DNA of 10,935 nt, from the NCBI GenBank assembly GCA_002687335.1, contig NYZY01000017.1:6739-17673 (forward strand), given 5' to 3'. A model generated the notes under the pieces. That model was given only the letters and a program-made list of their open reading frames with translations. It was not told where the DNA came from and made no database searches. A program made the position numbers and the translations under genes. This DNA is from Chloroflexota bacterium (GTDB taxonomy: Bacteria > Chloroflexota > Dehalococcoidia > UBA1151 > UBA1328). This document shows positions 1 through 8,996 of the stretch, piece by piece (the first letter of the stretch is position 1; every line of letters starts with the position of its first letter).

Positions 1-1966
<1,966 letters not shown>

Positions 1967-1998
1967 ATCGAAAAATCAGCGTGAATTGCGTTGCGCAA

Positions 1999-2007
1999 AG
2001 TATATCA
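1999..2007 (-). promoter_or_regulatory. ligA: Candidate extended -10 promoter for ligA
   Basis: On the minus strand the bases read TG-A-TATACT, an extended -10 box with five of six matches to TATAAT and the TG one base upstream. No convincing -35 box lies 16-18 bp further upstream, as is common for extended -10 promoters. Transcription would begin near 1992, giving a leader of roughly 75 nt before the GTG at 1916. This is a prediction from sequence alone. Confidence 0.35.
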
Positions 2008-2149
2008 ATGCTACTTGTGTACTAATTGGGCATAAATATTTACCAGATACTTCTGTTTGGTGAACATATGAACAACACAGGTAGGTCTATACTCGTTGTA
2101 ATGACTGTAAATGTATTAGTGTTCGAGCGTTCCGAATCCGTAATTAGAC

Positions 2150-3445
2150 ATGGCTGATATTCAGCCCTTCAGGGCAGTACGTTATAACTTCGATATCGCA
2201 GGGGATGTGAGTCTTCACGTTTGCCCTCCATTCGATGTAATCACTCCGCAACTTCAACACGAACTTTACGATCGCTCTCCCTACAATATCGTTCGCCTAG
2301 AACTGGCACGGCGCGGGCTTTCAGATGATCCATATGAACGGGCTGCGGAGACAGCTCAAACTTGGAAAGATTTAGGTGTTCTCGAACACGATGAAGAACC
2401 TTCTATATACGTAACGGAAGAAGAATTTGAGTATCGAGGTCGAATACTCCGAAGGCGGGGGTTTATTGCCGGTGTCAGGTTAGAGGATTATGACCAAAAA
2501 GTCGTACTACCTCATGAAGGTACGCGATCAGAATGGGTAGCGGACCGAGTTCGACTGATGCGGGCAGCACAGTCGAATTACAGTCCTTTGCTAGTTATAT
2601 ACCGTGATGATCTTCGCTCCAGTGTTACGAATCTCATACGGGCTATTGCAGGTGGTGAACCTACAGTTGTGTTCGAACCACCGGATATGCCTCGACTTCG
2701 GCTGTGGCGCGTTACGGATCCTGGAACCATCAATGTGATTCAAGCTGTTTTGCGCGATTCAGAAATATTCATAGCTGATGGACATCATCGTTATGAAGCA
2801 GCTTTGCGATATCGCAGCGCAGTGCGATCTGAACGAGAAGTTCGATTCGATGAGTCGGTAAACTTTCGGATGATGTTGCTGGTCTCGTTTGATGAGCCAG
2901 GGTTGATAACACGCGGGTATCACCGACTCGTTGAGTCTGCCACAGACAATGAATATGTAGATCTCATCAAATCTATAGAGCTAACTTGTCACATAAACGA
3001 GTGGGATCCTCCTCATACTTCTACGATGACGGACCGCATCGAGCGGTTTGCAATAGAGTTAGGAGAGCGTAAAGGTGATGAAGTTGTATTTGGGCTATAC
3101 GGTAAAGAACCGGGGAAATTTCATATAGCAACAATGAAATCTCCACCTCAGGCAGAGAATGCTCTCGAGTATTCTGAATACTCCTATTTACATTCGCATG
3201 TAATTCGACCCGTCGTGGATGGCGAACGTGAAGAGCAGATCATTAGTCCGCATCATGACCCTGAATTGATAGTTCGTCGCGTTGACGATGGATCAGCTCG
3301 AATGGCGTTCATTATGCGGCCGGTACCGCTTGGTGAATTTGTTTCGATCGTTACCCGTGGCTGGCGATTACCTGCTAAAACGACGAATTTCTTTCCAAAG
3401 CCTCCCGCAGGTGCGGTGATTCAGCAATTCGGAGAAACCCTGTAA
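2150..3445 (+). CDS. DUF1015 family protein
   Basis: This is a 431-residue soluble protein of the DUF1015 (COG4198) family, whose biochemical function is not established. Recognisable family blocks are the N-terminal PFRAVRYN and PPFDVI segments, PYNIVRLEL (about 44-52), PHEGT followed by DRVRLMRA (about 121-139), and the hallmark ADGHHRYEAALRYR (about 209-222). The histidine-rich block suggests a metal or phosphate site, but that is inference. The length is normal for the family and no signal peptide is seen. The ATG at 2150 is fixed by an in-frame TAA three codons upstream; no clear Shine-Dalgarno sequence precedes it. It is the only plus-strand gene here: divergent from ligA, and convergent with the redoxin gene across a 17-bp gap. 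Family members are often annotated next to serine biosynthesis genes, and an aminotransferase lies nearby, but no serA is in the window. Confidence 0.9.
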   Translation: MADIQPFRAVRYNFDIAGDVSLHVCPPFDVITPQLQHELYDRSPYNIVRLELARRGLSDDPYERAAETAQTWKDLGVLEHDEEPSIYVTEEEFEYRGRILRRRGFIAGVRLEDYDQKVVLPHEGTRSEWVADRVRLMRAAQSNYSPLLVIYRDDLRSSVTNLIRAIAGGEPTVVFEPPDMPRLRLWRVTDPGTINVIQAVLRDSEIFIADGHHRYEAALRYRSAVRSEREVRFDESVNFRMMLLVSFDEPGLITRGYHRLVESATDNEYVDLIKSIELTCHINEWDPPHTSTMTDRIERFAIELGERKGDEVVFGLYGKEPGKFHIATMKSPPQAENALEYSEYSYLHSHVIRPVVDGEREEQIISPHHDPELIVRRVDDGSARMAFIMRPVPLGEFVSIVTRGWRLPAKTTNFFPKPPAGAVIQQFGETL

Positions 3446-3462
3446 CAGTCGACTATCCTTTG

Positions 3463-4131
3463 TTATTGACTTAGCTGAGGGGAGTTGATTTGTTGTAATA
3501 CTTTTTCAGAACTGACGAAGTGACTAGTTGTTTCTCCGATACTCTTCCACACAATCTCACCTCTTTTATCTATCAGAAACATTGAGGCTGATGCCAACTC
3601 ATCTCCAAACAGGTTGAAAACCCCGTATGAATCTGGCACATCAGAGTCTGCGGAGGTAAACAACAAAGGGAATTCGATATCTGTTTTGGAAGCCAATTCT
3701 AATGAGCCGTTTAGGTCATCAGTGCTTATCGCAAGAATTTGAACTTTTTTCTTGTCGAAGACTTGTTTTTGTTTTTGCAACTCCACGAGTTGTCTCTTAC
3801 ATGCAGCTCACCAAAATGCTCTATAAAAAACTAGCAGAACGGTTTTGTCGCCTTCAAAATCCGAACGAGTGAATGTACGACCCTGGATTGAGGGAAGGCT
3901 AAAATCTGGTGCTTTGTTTGAGGTGGGGGATGCTGTTTGTTCCGACGGCTGTATTTTTTCAGTTTGAATTTTTTCTGAAGCCGAAGAATTATCATCGAGA
4001 TTAGAAGTATGGGACTGGTCGACAACGTCACTGCCGCAGGCCACCGACAGCGCGAGGGTCATAGCTATTAAAATAATGGATTCTGGTTTTAAGTTGTGCT
4101 TAAAATCACGCCGTGTGCTGATGAAGTTCAT
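3463..4131 (-). CDS. AhpC/TSA-type redoxin lipoprotein, probable selenoprotein (TGA = Sec108)
   Basis: Read through a single in-frame TGA (3808-3810), this gene encodes 222 residues. Residues 1-32 look like a lipoprotein signal: basic start, hydrophobic segment IILIAMTLALSVA, then Cys32, though the lipobox is imperfect. A Ser/Thr/Glu/Gln-rich linker runs to about 72. The thioredoxin-fold domain follows (APDFSLPSIQG, then VLLVFYRAFW-U-AACKRQLVELQ). Homologues have a catalytic Cys-x-x-Cys-type site directly after FYRxxW; here TGA takes the first position and Cys111 the second, giving U-x-x-C. The frame continues without another stop through typical redoxin sequence (AISTDD, YGVFNLFG, MFLIDKRGEIVW). 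A SECIS-like hairpin follows the TGA. The expected role is thiol or peroxide reduction at the cell envelope. It lies 18 bp after the aminotransferase and is probably co-transcribed with it. The alternative is a nonsense mutation or sequencing error in a Cys codon, which would make it a pseudogene; the intact second half argues against that. Confidence 0.75.
3778..3810 (-). promoter_or_regulatory. Candidate bacterial SECIS element with its UGA
   Basis: On the minus strand the UGA (3810-3808) is followed by 15 nt and then a perfect 6-bp stem: CAACUC (3792-3787), loop GUG (3786-3784), GAGUUG (3783-3778). The loop starts with G and contains GU, and it begins 22 nt after the UGA. This resembles the E. 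coli fdhF SECIS, where the GU-containing loop sits about 20 nt after the UGA and is recognised by SelB. A G-C pair below the stem can form across a bulged A. The hairpin lies in codons still used for the redoxin domain, as bacterial SECIS elements do. A 6-bp perfect hairpin can occur by chance; its position is what makes it persuasive. Confidence 0.6.
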
Positions 4132-4149
4132 TACGATAAATTTAATGAA

Positions 4150-5253
4150 CTATGAGGTCATATGAATGAGTGTTTCACTGGCAGCATTTAAAGCTTCGTC
4201 AATATGACTTTTTTCGACCCATCCCATATGTCCAATCCGAAAAATTTTTCCCGTTAAAGATTTTTGTCCGCCTCCCAATACGACGTTAAAGTTGTCATTT
4301 ACGTTACTCAAAAACTTTTTCCCGTCTACATCATCAGGTAGCCTAATGGCAGTCACGGTATCGGATGCAAACTTGGGGTCTGGCAGCAGATCCAGCCCTA
4401 TGGATGAGGCTCCTTTACGAGTGTGTTCTGCAATTTCATGGTGCCGTTGGAATACGTTCTCTATACCCTCTTCGACCATTGATTCCAAGGCGATTTTCAG
4501 CGTGAACATAGCCGGGAGGCATGGGGTGAAGGGTGGTTGTCCTATCTTAAGGAAATCTTCGTACTGCTGAATGTCAAGGTAGTATTTTGGCATTGTAGAT
4601 TTGGCATAAGCAGACCAGGCTTTTTTGGAAAACGTGACCATTGCGATTCCTGGTGGCGAAACCCAGCTTTTTTGTGATGCGGTTGCGACAACATCTATAC
4701 CCCAAGCATCTACCGCGATCGGAACTCCCCCTGCACTGGAAACAGCGTCTACTAAGATGAGCGCATCAGATTCTTCATGTATGAGTGAGCACAGTTCTTT
4801 TAGAGGGTTAGAGACACCAGTTGAGCTTTCGTTGTGTGTGAAGATTACAGCCTTTATTTGCGGATTTTTCTTTATGTTTTCTCGCACTACATCGAGATCA
4901 GCTGCATTGCCTAGTTCGAAATCAAGTCTGTCTACATTAGCCCCATATGCTTCTGCGATTTCTGCAAATCTTTCACCGAAAGCGCCGATGATTATTGATA
5001 GGACCTTATCTCCTGGTGAGATTGTGTTGACTAACGCGGCCTCCATCGCTCCGGTACCAGAAGCTGTTATGAAGTAAACGTCATTATTGGTCATAAAAAC
5101 GGTTCTTAAATTGGCAGACATCTGATCAAGCATTTCTGCGTACTCTGGACCGCGATGATTGATCATTTGAGATCCTGCCACTGCCAATACGTTTTCAGGT
5201 AGTGGCACAGGACCTGGGATTCTAAGATTTGGCTGATTATGGCTGGCCAACAA
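4150..5253 (-). CDS. Class V PLP-dependent aminotransferase (alanine/serine-glyoxylate type)
   Basis: This is a fold-type I PLP enzyme of the COG0075 group (alanine-glyoxylate, serine-glyoxylate, ureidoglycine-glyoxylate and some phosphoserine aminotransferases). Visible features include the N-terminal IPGPVPLPENV, NHRGPEY (about 32-38), the phosphate-binding loop SGTGAMEAAL (65-74), LVDAVSS with the ring-binding Asp169, the Schiff-base lysine in ASQKSW (Lys195), and FRIGHMG with the carboxylate-binding Arg339. The length of 367 is normal. The start is one of two tandem TTG codons, at 5253 or 5250; GGAG at 5261-5258 lies 7 nt before the second, which favours 5250. It appears to be the first gene of a two-gene unit with the redoxin lipoprotein, behind a spacer rich in inverted repeats. 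Its substrate cannot be decided from sequence: glyoxylate/photorespiration-like or serine metabolism are both possible, and the nearby DUF1015 gene mildly favours serine. Confidence 0.9.
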   Translation of the reverse strand: MLASHNQPNLRIPGPVPLPENVLAVAGSQMINHRGPEYAEMLDQMSANLRTVFMTNNDVYFITASGTGAMEAALVNTISPGDKVLSIIIGAFGERFAEIAEAYGANVDRLDFELGNAADLDVVRENIKKNPQIKAVIFTHNESSTGVSNPLKELCSLIHEESDALILVDAVSSAGGVPIAVDAWGIDVVATASQKSWVSPPGIAMVTFSKKAWSAYAKSTMPKYYLDIQQYEDFLKIGQPPFTPCLPAMFTLKIALESMVEEGIENVFQRHHEIAEHTRKGASSIGLDLLPDPKFASDTVTAIRLPDDVDGKKFLSNVNDNFNVVLGGGQKSLTGKIFRIGHMGWVEKSHIDEALNAASETLIHMTS

Positions 5254-5285
5254 AGTGCTCCATACTTGTGAGTTAATAGTGATTC

Positions 5286-5320
5286 TTATAGATAGTGGTC
5301 ATCTTGACCAATGACTATAA
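5286..5320. promoter_or_regulatory. 35-bp inverted repeat upstream of the aminotransferase
   Basis: The left arm 5286-5301 and right arm 5305-5320 match at 13 of 16 positions as inverted repeats around the 3-base centre TCT. The inner 6 bp (TGGTCA/TGACCA) and outer 6 bp (TTATAG/CTATAA) are perfect. The site ends 33 bp upstream of the TTG start at 5253, where an operator or a 5' leader hairpin would sit. No T-run follows on the minus strand, so it is not a simple terminator. It is the best candidate control site for the aminotransferase-redoxin unit. Confidence 0.5.
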
Positions 5321-5325
5321 AAGAT

Positions 5326-5366
5326 TCTAACTCTCGTTAGATAAAATGGTTGCGATTCCATTGCAA
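5326..5366. promoter_or_regulatory. Two further small dyads in the tyrS-aminotransferase spacer
   Basis: TCTAAC/GTTAGA (5326-5331 and 5336-5341) is a perfect 6-bp inverted repeat with a TCTC loop. TTGCGAT/ATTGCAA (5350-5356 and 5360-5366) matches at 6 of 7 positions around TCC. On the minus strand TTGCAA (5366-5361) could be a -35 box, with TATCTA (5343-5338) 17 bp away as a poor -10. The rest of the 183-bp spacer holds only one more dyad, ATTTAC-TT-GTAAAT at 5416-5429. The functions are unknown, and the promoter reading is weak. Confidence 0.25.
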
Positions 5367-5436
5367 AAATCTACATAGAAATCAAATGATCGGAGACAGG
5401 GCGATGGGAAATGATATTTACTTGTAAATGTAAAAC

Positions 5437-6750
5437 CTAATCTGTCAGTTTTACGATAGCGTAGTTTTTTCGCCCTCTGCGTATGACCATTAGTCGGCCA
5501 TCAACAAGATCCTTCATTAGAACCGCTCGACCTGCATCTTTGATTTGCTCCCCATTGAGTGACATGCCGCCTTGCTCGACCGTACGTCGCACGTCGCTGT
5601 TGGATTTGCCAGATCCAGCTGCGATAGCTAGCTCAGAGAACTTCATTCCATTACCAGTTAGTTGATCTCGATTGATTTCCGTTACAGGCGATCCGCTAAG
5701 TACATCTTCCATCTCGTCCGACGATAGAGCGGAAATATTATCGCCAAAGAATGCCTGGGTAACCTTTAGTGCTTGAGCGAGCCCGTTTTCTCCATGGACA
5801 GTTCGTGTGACTTCTTCAGCCAGAGTTCGTTGAGCTTCGCGTTTTTCGGGTTCAACACTGACAGCTTCTACTAAGTTTCCTATGTGTACTTGATTTAATA
5901 GGGTAAACAATTTTGTATATGGCACGACATCTGCATCAGCCACGTTTAAAAAAAACTGATATAGCTTGTAAGGCGACGTTTGATTGGGGTCCAATGTCGG
6001 AGCGCCGTCAATCGACTTGCCAAATTTTTCACCCGTTGAGCTGACGACCAGTGGATAAACGATACCGTGCGCTAGCGGTCTACCGTCTGAGTCAGCTCCA
6101 TGAATTTTGCGAATTAGTTCAACGCCTCCGAGAATATTGCCCCATTGATCGCTGCCACCAGCTTGGAAACCAACCTTTTCTTGTTCAAATAGTCTCAGGA
6201 AATCATAGGCTTGTAGTAACTGATAGCTGAACTCAGTAAATGAAATCCCACTATCGCGATCAAATCGACCCTTAACCGATTCTCGTCCCATCATGGAATT
6301 TACCGTGAAGTGTTTACCGATATCGCGGAGAAATTCCAACAGATTGGTAGCTCGTAGCCAGCTTGCGTTGTTAACAATACGAGCGGGATTGGATTTAACA
6401 TCGAAATCTAGAAACGGTTCGAGTTGAAGGCGAATCGCATCCACATTTTCGTCAATCTGTGCTACTGACATTAGGGTGCGTTCTTCTACCCGGCCAGAGG
6501 GATCTCCGATCATTCCAGTTCCACCACCCACTAGAGCTATTGGGGTATGACCGTGGCGTTGAAGGCGAACTAAACCCATGATCGGGACTAGGTGTCCAAT
6601 GTGAAGGCTACTAGCTGTTGGATCGAAGCCGTTGTAGCACAAAACTTTTTTGGTTGCCAGAGCGTGCAGGGCTCCTGGAGTTGCGTCAAATAACGCCCCG
6701 CGCCATTCGAGTTCTTCTGCTACGTTTGCAAATTCTGTATATGTGGTCAT
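5437..6750 (-). CDS. tyrS: Tyrosyl-tRNA synthetase
   Basis: TyrS charges tRNA-Tyr with tyrosine in the cytoplasm. The 437-residue product is a class I synthetase. The Rossmann fold carries the HIGH motif (HIGH at 50-53, in DPTASSLHIGH), the tyrosine-pocket segment LVGGGTGMIGDPSGR (74-88), the block YQLLQAYDFLRLF (about 176-188) and AGGSDQWGNI (197-206). The KMSKS loop is present as KFGKS (242-246), a variant normal in bacterial TyrS. The C-terminal S4 RNA-binding domain runs from about 368 to the end. The length matches the usual 400-430. The ATG at 6750 follows the ribF stop by 36 bp, with only a weak GGGA ahead of it. This spacer is too short for a T-box leader, so expression probably depends on the ribF or DAHP synthase promoter upstream. 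Confidence 0.97.
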   Translation of the reverse strand: MTTYTEFANVAEELEWRGALFDATPGALHALATKKVLCYNGFDPTASSLHIGHLVPIMGLVRLQRHGHTPIALVGGGTGMIGDPSGRVEERTLMSVAQIDENVDAIRLQLEPFLDFDVKSNPARIVNNASWLRATNLLEFLRDIGKHFTVNSMMGRESVKGRFDRDSGISFTEFSYQLLQAYDFLRLFEQEKVGFQAGGSDQWGNILGGVELIRKIHGADSDGRPLAHGIVYPLVVSSTGEKFGKSIDGAPTLDPNQTSPYKLYQFFLNVADADVVPYTKLFTLLNQVHIGNLVEAVSVEPEKREAQRTLAEEVTRTVHGENGLAQALKVTQAFFGDNISALSSDEMEDVLSGSPVTEINRDQLTGNGMKFSELAIAAGSGKSNSDVRRTVEQGGMSLNGEQIKDAGRAVLMKDLVDGRLMVIRRGRKNYAIVKLTD

Positions 6751-6786
6751 AAGTATGTCCCGTTATTGGAATTTGAGTTGCGTCGC

Positions 6787-7710
6787 TTATTTCGCCAGAA
6801 TATTCCTGACTTCATCAACGTCTTTATTCATTTGACTGGTTAGTTTTTCGGTGGATTCAAAAGCGATTTCACTTCTAGTGCGCGATATGAACTCAATTTG
6901 TATTTGCTGACCGTACAGATCCCCATCAAAGTCTAGAAGGAAAGCCTCAATTGTACGAACCCCACTGGTTTCAAAGGTTGGTCGTACACCTATGCTTGTA
7001 GCTGCTTTATGTGACTTCCCGTCAATTTCAACTAACGTTGCGTAAATTCCATTCCCGGGTACAGTGATCGTCGAATCTGGTCGAATGTTGGCAGTTGGGA
7101 AACCTAATTCTCGGCCCCGCTTATCTCCTTTTACAACTACCCCTGAGATAGAGTAATTCCTTCCGAGCATTGTGGCAGCGAACGCGCAATGACCCTTGAT
7201 GATTGCATTTCGTATGGCCGAACTAGAGACTGCGCAGCCGTTTGCGATTTTAGTAGGGGCTTCTATGAAATCTACATTAGATAATTTTTTCGATAACGAG
7301 AGTTTCTCGATTCCTAATCGGTCAAATCCGATTTTTGCATTTGGTCCAACTATTAATGCTTTTAATTCAATTAGATGTTGAAGTTCGGATACAAATTCTT
7401 CGGCGGATAATTTCTGAATGGCTGTTCCAAAATCTAGTTCTATGACCTGATCAATTCCGATTTCTGTCAGAATGTTTCTTCGAGTTTTTAAATTACTTAT
7501 ATACGAAACATTAAAATCAGGTTTTATGAAAGCCCTCGGCTGTTCTTTGAATACGAGGGCTACTGATATCGCTCCGCGTGCCTTTGCTTCACACTGCAAT
7601 TGTTTGAGCAATGCTCTATGCCCTAAATGAACCCCATCAAACGTGCCTACGGTAGCCACCGTCGGGCCTTTGTGGATTTCTATGGATGCGAACAGTTCTG
7701 AAATCGACAT
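6787..7710 (-). CDS. ribF: Bifunctional riboflavin kinase/FMN adenylyltransferase
   Basis: RibF converts riboflavin to FMN and then FAD. The N-terminal adenylyltransferase domain shows TVGTFDGVHLGH (about 20-31, with the HxGH nucleotide-binding motif), FKEQPRAF (about 54-61) and SSSAIRNAI (about 162-170). The C-terminal kinase domain shows GRELGFPTANI (199-209), SIGVRPTF (239-246) and EAFLLDFDGDLYG (255-267), which contains the likely catalytic Glu255. The length of 307 is typical. One segment is divergent: where many homologues have VGxDFxxG, this protein has VGPNAKIG (121-128), with Asn for Asp. The kinase half looks fully conserved. The gene follows DAHP synthase by 40 bp and precedes tyrS by 36 bp, so the three are probably co-transcribed. 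The ATG at 7710 places the TVGTFDG motif at its usual distance from the N-terminus. Confidence 0.95.
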   Translation of the reverse strand: MSISELFASIEIHKGPTVATVGTFDGVHLGHRALLKQLQCEAKARGAISVALVFKEQPRAFIKPDFNVSYISNLKTRRNILTEIGIDQVIELDFGTAIQKLSAEEFVSELQHLIELKALIVGPNAKIGFDRLGIEKLSLSKKLSNVDFIEAPTKIANGCAVSSSAIRNAIIKGHCAFAATMLGRNYSISGVVVKGDKRGRELGFPTANIRPDSTITVPGNGIYATLVEIDGKSHKAATSIGVRPTFETSGVRTIEAFLLDFDGDLYGQQIQIEFISRTRSEIAFESTEKLTSQMNKDVDEVRNILAK

Positions 7711-7750
7711 AATCGACGATAGATCAGCCTAGTCACTGAGATTCGTTTTG

Positions 7751-8788
7751 TTAGCTAAGAATCGCGTGTGCTTCGCGTAGCAGTGTTTTGGTCGTTTCCC
7801 AATTAATGCATGCATCAGTTATTGATACACCGTACTTTAAATCCGCAGGATCGCCTAAGGATTGATTGCCCTCATTTAGGTGACTTTCAAGCATTAGGCC
7901 AATAACGCCTCTGTTACCGGCGGTACGTTGTCGAATCACTTCTCTAAATACAATTGGCTGACGGTTATGATCTTTATTACTATTCGCGTGTGAGCAGTCA
8001 ATTACGACGTTGCGCCGGAGATTTGCGACCTCAAGTAGGGACGTCGCTGAATTAACTGATGCTTCATCGTAATTTGGTCCTGTCGATCCTCCTCGTAAAA
8101 TTAGTTGCTGCGCTTTGTTGCCTGTTGTGTTTACAACTGAAGCTCGACCATTGAGGTCGATTCCGAGGAAAGCGTGCGGTGAACGTGCCGCTACCATAGC
8201 GTCCACTGCGATCTGGCAGCTGCCGCCAGTACCGTTCTTAAAGCCGATCGGCATTGACAATCCACTTGCCATCTGCCGATGGGTCTGACTTTCGGTTGTT
8301 CGCGCACCGATTGCTCCCCATGAGATCAAATCGGCCATGTATTGCGGCGTGAAGGGATCTAAAAATTCAGTTCCTGACGGGAGACCTATTGCACCGACTT
8401 GTAATAAAAAATCCCTAGCGCGTTTGAGACCGGTCTGTATATCGAATGTCCCGTCTAGGTTAGGGTCGTTTATAAGTCCTTTCCAACCTACTGTTGTTCG
8501 TGGCTTTTCGAAGTAGACCCGCATGACAACCAGAATGGTGTCTTTGACTTCTTGGGCGATTGGGTAAAGCTTCTCTGCGTATTCAATTCCTGCTTTTTCG
8601 TCGTGTATAGAACAAGGTCCAACGAGCATCATCATACGCGAGTCAGTTCTGTTTTCGATGTTTTCTATAGCGGTACGAGTTTCGGTAACGACCTTCGCAA
8701 TTTGAGGAGTAATTGGCTGTGACTCGATGAATGAGCGCGGAGGGCCGAGCGGTTTGAGATCCGTGATTCGTATATCTGATGTGGTCAT
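7751..8788 (-). CDS. 3-deoxy-7-phosphoheptulonate synthase (DAHP synthase), class I AroFGH type
   Basis: This enzyme condenses phosphoenolpyruvate and erythrose 4-phosphate to start the shikimate pathway. The product (345 residues) is of the E. coli AroF/AroG/AroH class. The metal ligands are all visible: Cys59 in VGPCSIHD, His268 in DCSHANSNKDH, Glu301 in MLESHLNEG and Asp325 in SITDACI. Substrate-binding residues Arg97 (KPRTTVGWKGL), Arg163 (GARTTESQ) and Lys184 (IGFKNGT) are present. An N-terminal extension before the barrel, as in the feedback-regulated E. coli enzymes, is retained, so end-product inhibition is plausible; which amino acid inhibits cannot be read. The ATG at 8788 is fixed by an in-frame TAA two codons upstream, and there is no Shine-Dalgarno sequence. 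A 293-bp spacer with an aromatic-rich small ORF and nested inverted repeats precedes it, suggesting control at the leader RNA. Confidence 0.97.
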   Translation of the reverse strand: MTTSDIRITDLKPLGPPRSFIESQPITPQIAKVVTETRTAIENIENRTDSRMMMLVGPCSIHDEKAGIEYAEKLYPIAQEVKDTILVVMRVYFEKPRTTVGWKGLINDPNLDGTFDIQTGLKRARDFLLQVGAIGLPSGTEFLDPFTPQYMADLISWGAIGARTTESQTHRQMASGLSMPIGFKNGTGGSCQIAVDAMVAARSPHAFLGIDLNGRASVVNTTGNKAQQLILRGGSTGPNYDEASVNSATSLLEVANLRRNVVIDCSHANSNKDHNRQPIVFREVIRQRTAGNRGVIGLMLESHLNEGNQSLGDPADLKYGVSITDACINWETTKTLLREAHAILS

Positions 8789-8832
8789 AATTTAGGTTTG
8801 TTTTGTATAAATATTAGATGCATCGAAGATTG

Positions 8833-8964
8833 ACGGGCTGTTTGACTCGGGCTAATGGTCACAATTTCAGAGTATTTATCTAATCGTTTTCTAAACGGAG
8901 ATCGGGTAGAAATATTGTGAAATCATCTAGCTAAGATATGAATGTCCACATGTAAACAGCCCGT
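8833..8964 (-). promoter_or_regulatory. Structured leader upstream of DAHP synthase (candidate attenuator)
   Basis: Three inverted repeats are nested concentrically. The outer one is a perfect 11 bp (8833-8843, ACGGGCTGTTT, with 8954-8964). The middle one is 7 bp (8859-8865 with 8914-8920). The inner one is 5 bp (8885-8889 with 8893-8897). As minus-strand RNA they could form one long arm ending 44 nt before the DAHP synthase ATG. The 5' outer arm lies inside the aromatic-rich ORF. Its core CGGGCU can also pair with AGCCCG at 9014-9009 or 8853-8848; these two lie in direct copies of a 10-mer (9006-9015 and 8845-8854). Mutually exclusive pairings are typical of attenuators, but no U-run terminator is visible, so the mechanism is open. 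No known riboswitch class was recognised. Confidence 0.45.
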
Positions 8965-8996
8965 TTGTATAACCAAAACACGAATCTGCAAACCAA
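8931..8996 (-). CDS. Possible aromatic-rich leader peptide ahead of DAHP synthase
   Basis: A 21-codon ORF from TTG (8996) to TAG (8933-8931) contains Phe at codons 5, 7 and 19, Trp at 8 and 17, and Tyr at 10 and 15: seven aromatic residues, including all three end products of the pathway. An internal GTG at 8981 would give a 16-residue peptide with six aromatics, beginning M-F-W-L-Y; an ATG at 8951 gives only six codons. None of these starts has a clear Shine-Dalgarno sequence, but many genes here lack one. Codons 11-15 form one arm of the 11-bp inverted repeat of the leader, so a ribosome stalled at codons 5-10 would cover it. This resembles pheA or trp leader peptides in principle. It could be chance in T-rich DNA. 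Confidence 0.4.
   Translation of the reverse strand: MVCRFVFWLYKRAVYMWTFIS

Noticed and set aside
2088..2093. TATACT as a -10 box for the DUF1015 gene
   Set aside because: No acceptable -35 hexamer lies 16-18 bp upstream and there is no extended TG, so a promoter call is not supported.
3446..3462. AGTCGACT palindrome (3447-3454) in the convergent gap as a bidirectional terminator
   Set aside because: The 8-bp palindrome has no loop or flanking T-runs and no longer stem; it is probably chance.
3463..4131. The redoxin gene as two separate genes or a simple pseudogene
   Set aside because: The second half would have to start at a GTG inside the redoxin fold without its catalytic site, and there is no frameshift or second stop. 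The stop sits at the catalytic Cys position with a SECIS-like hairpin after it.
4625..5077. 150-codon ORF on the plus strand
   Set aside because: It is a shadow of the aminotransferase, lying opposite its PLP-binding region.
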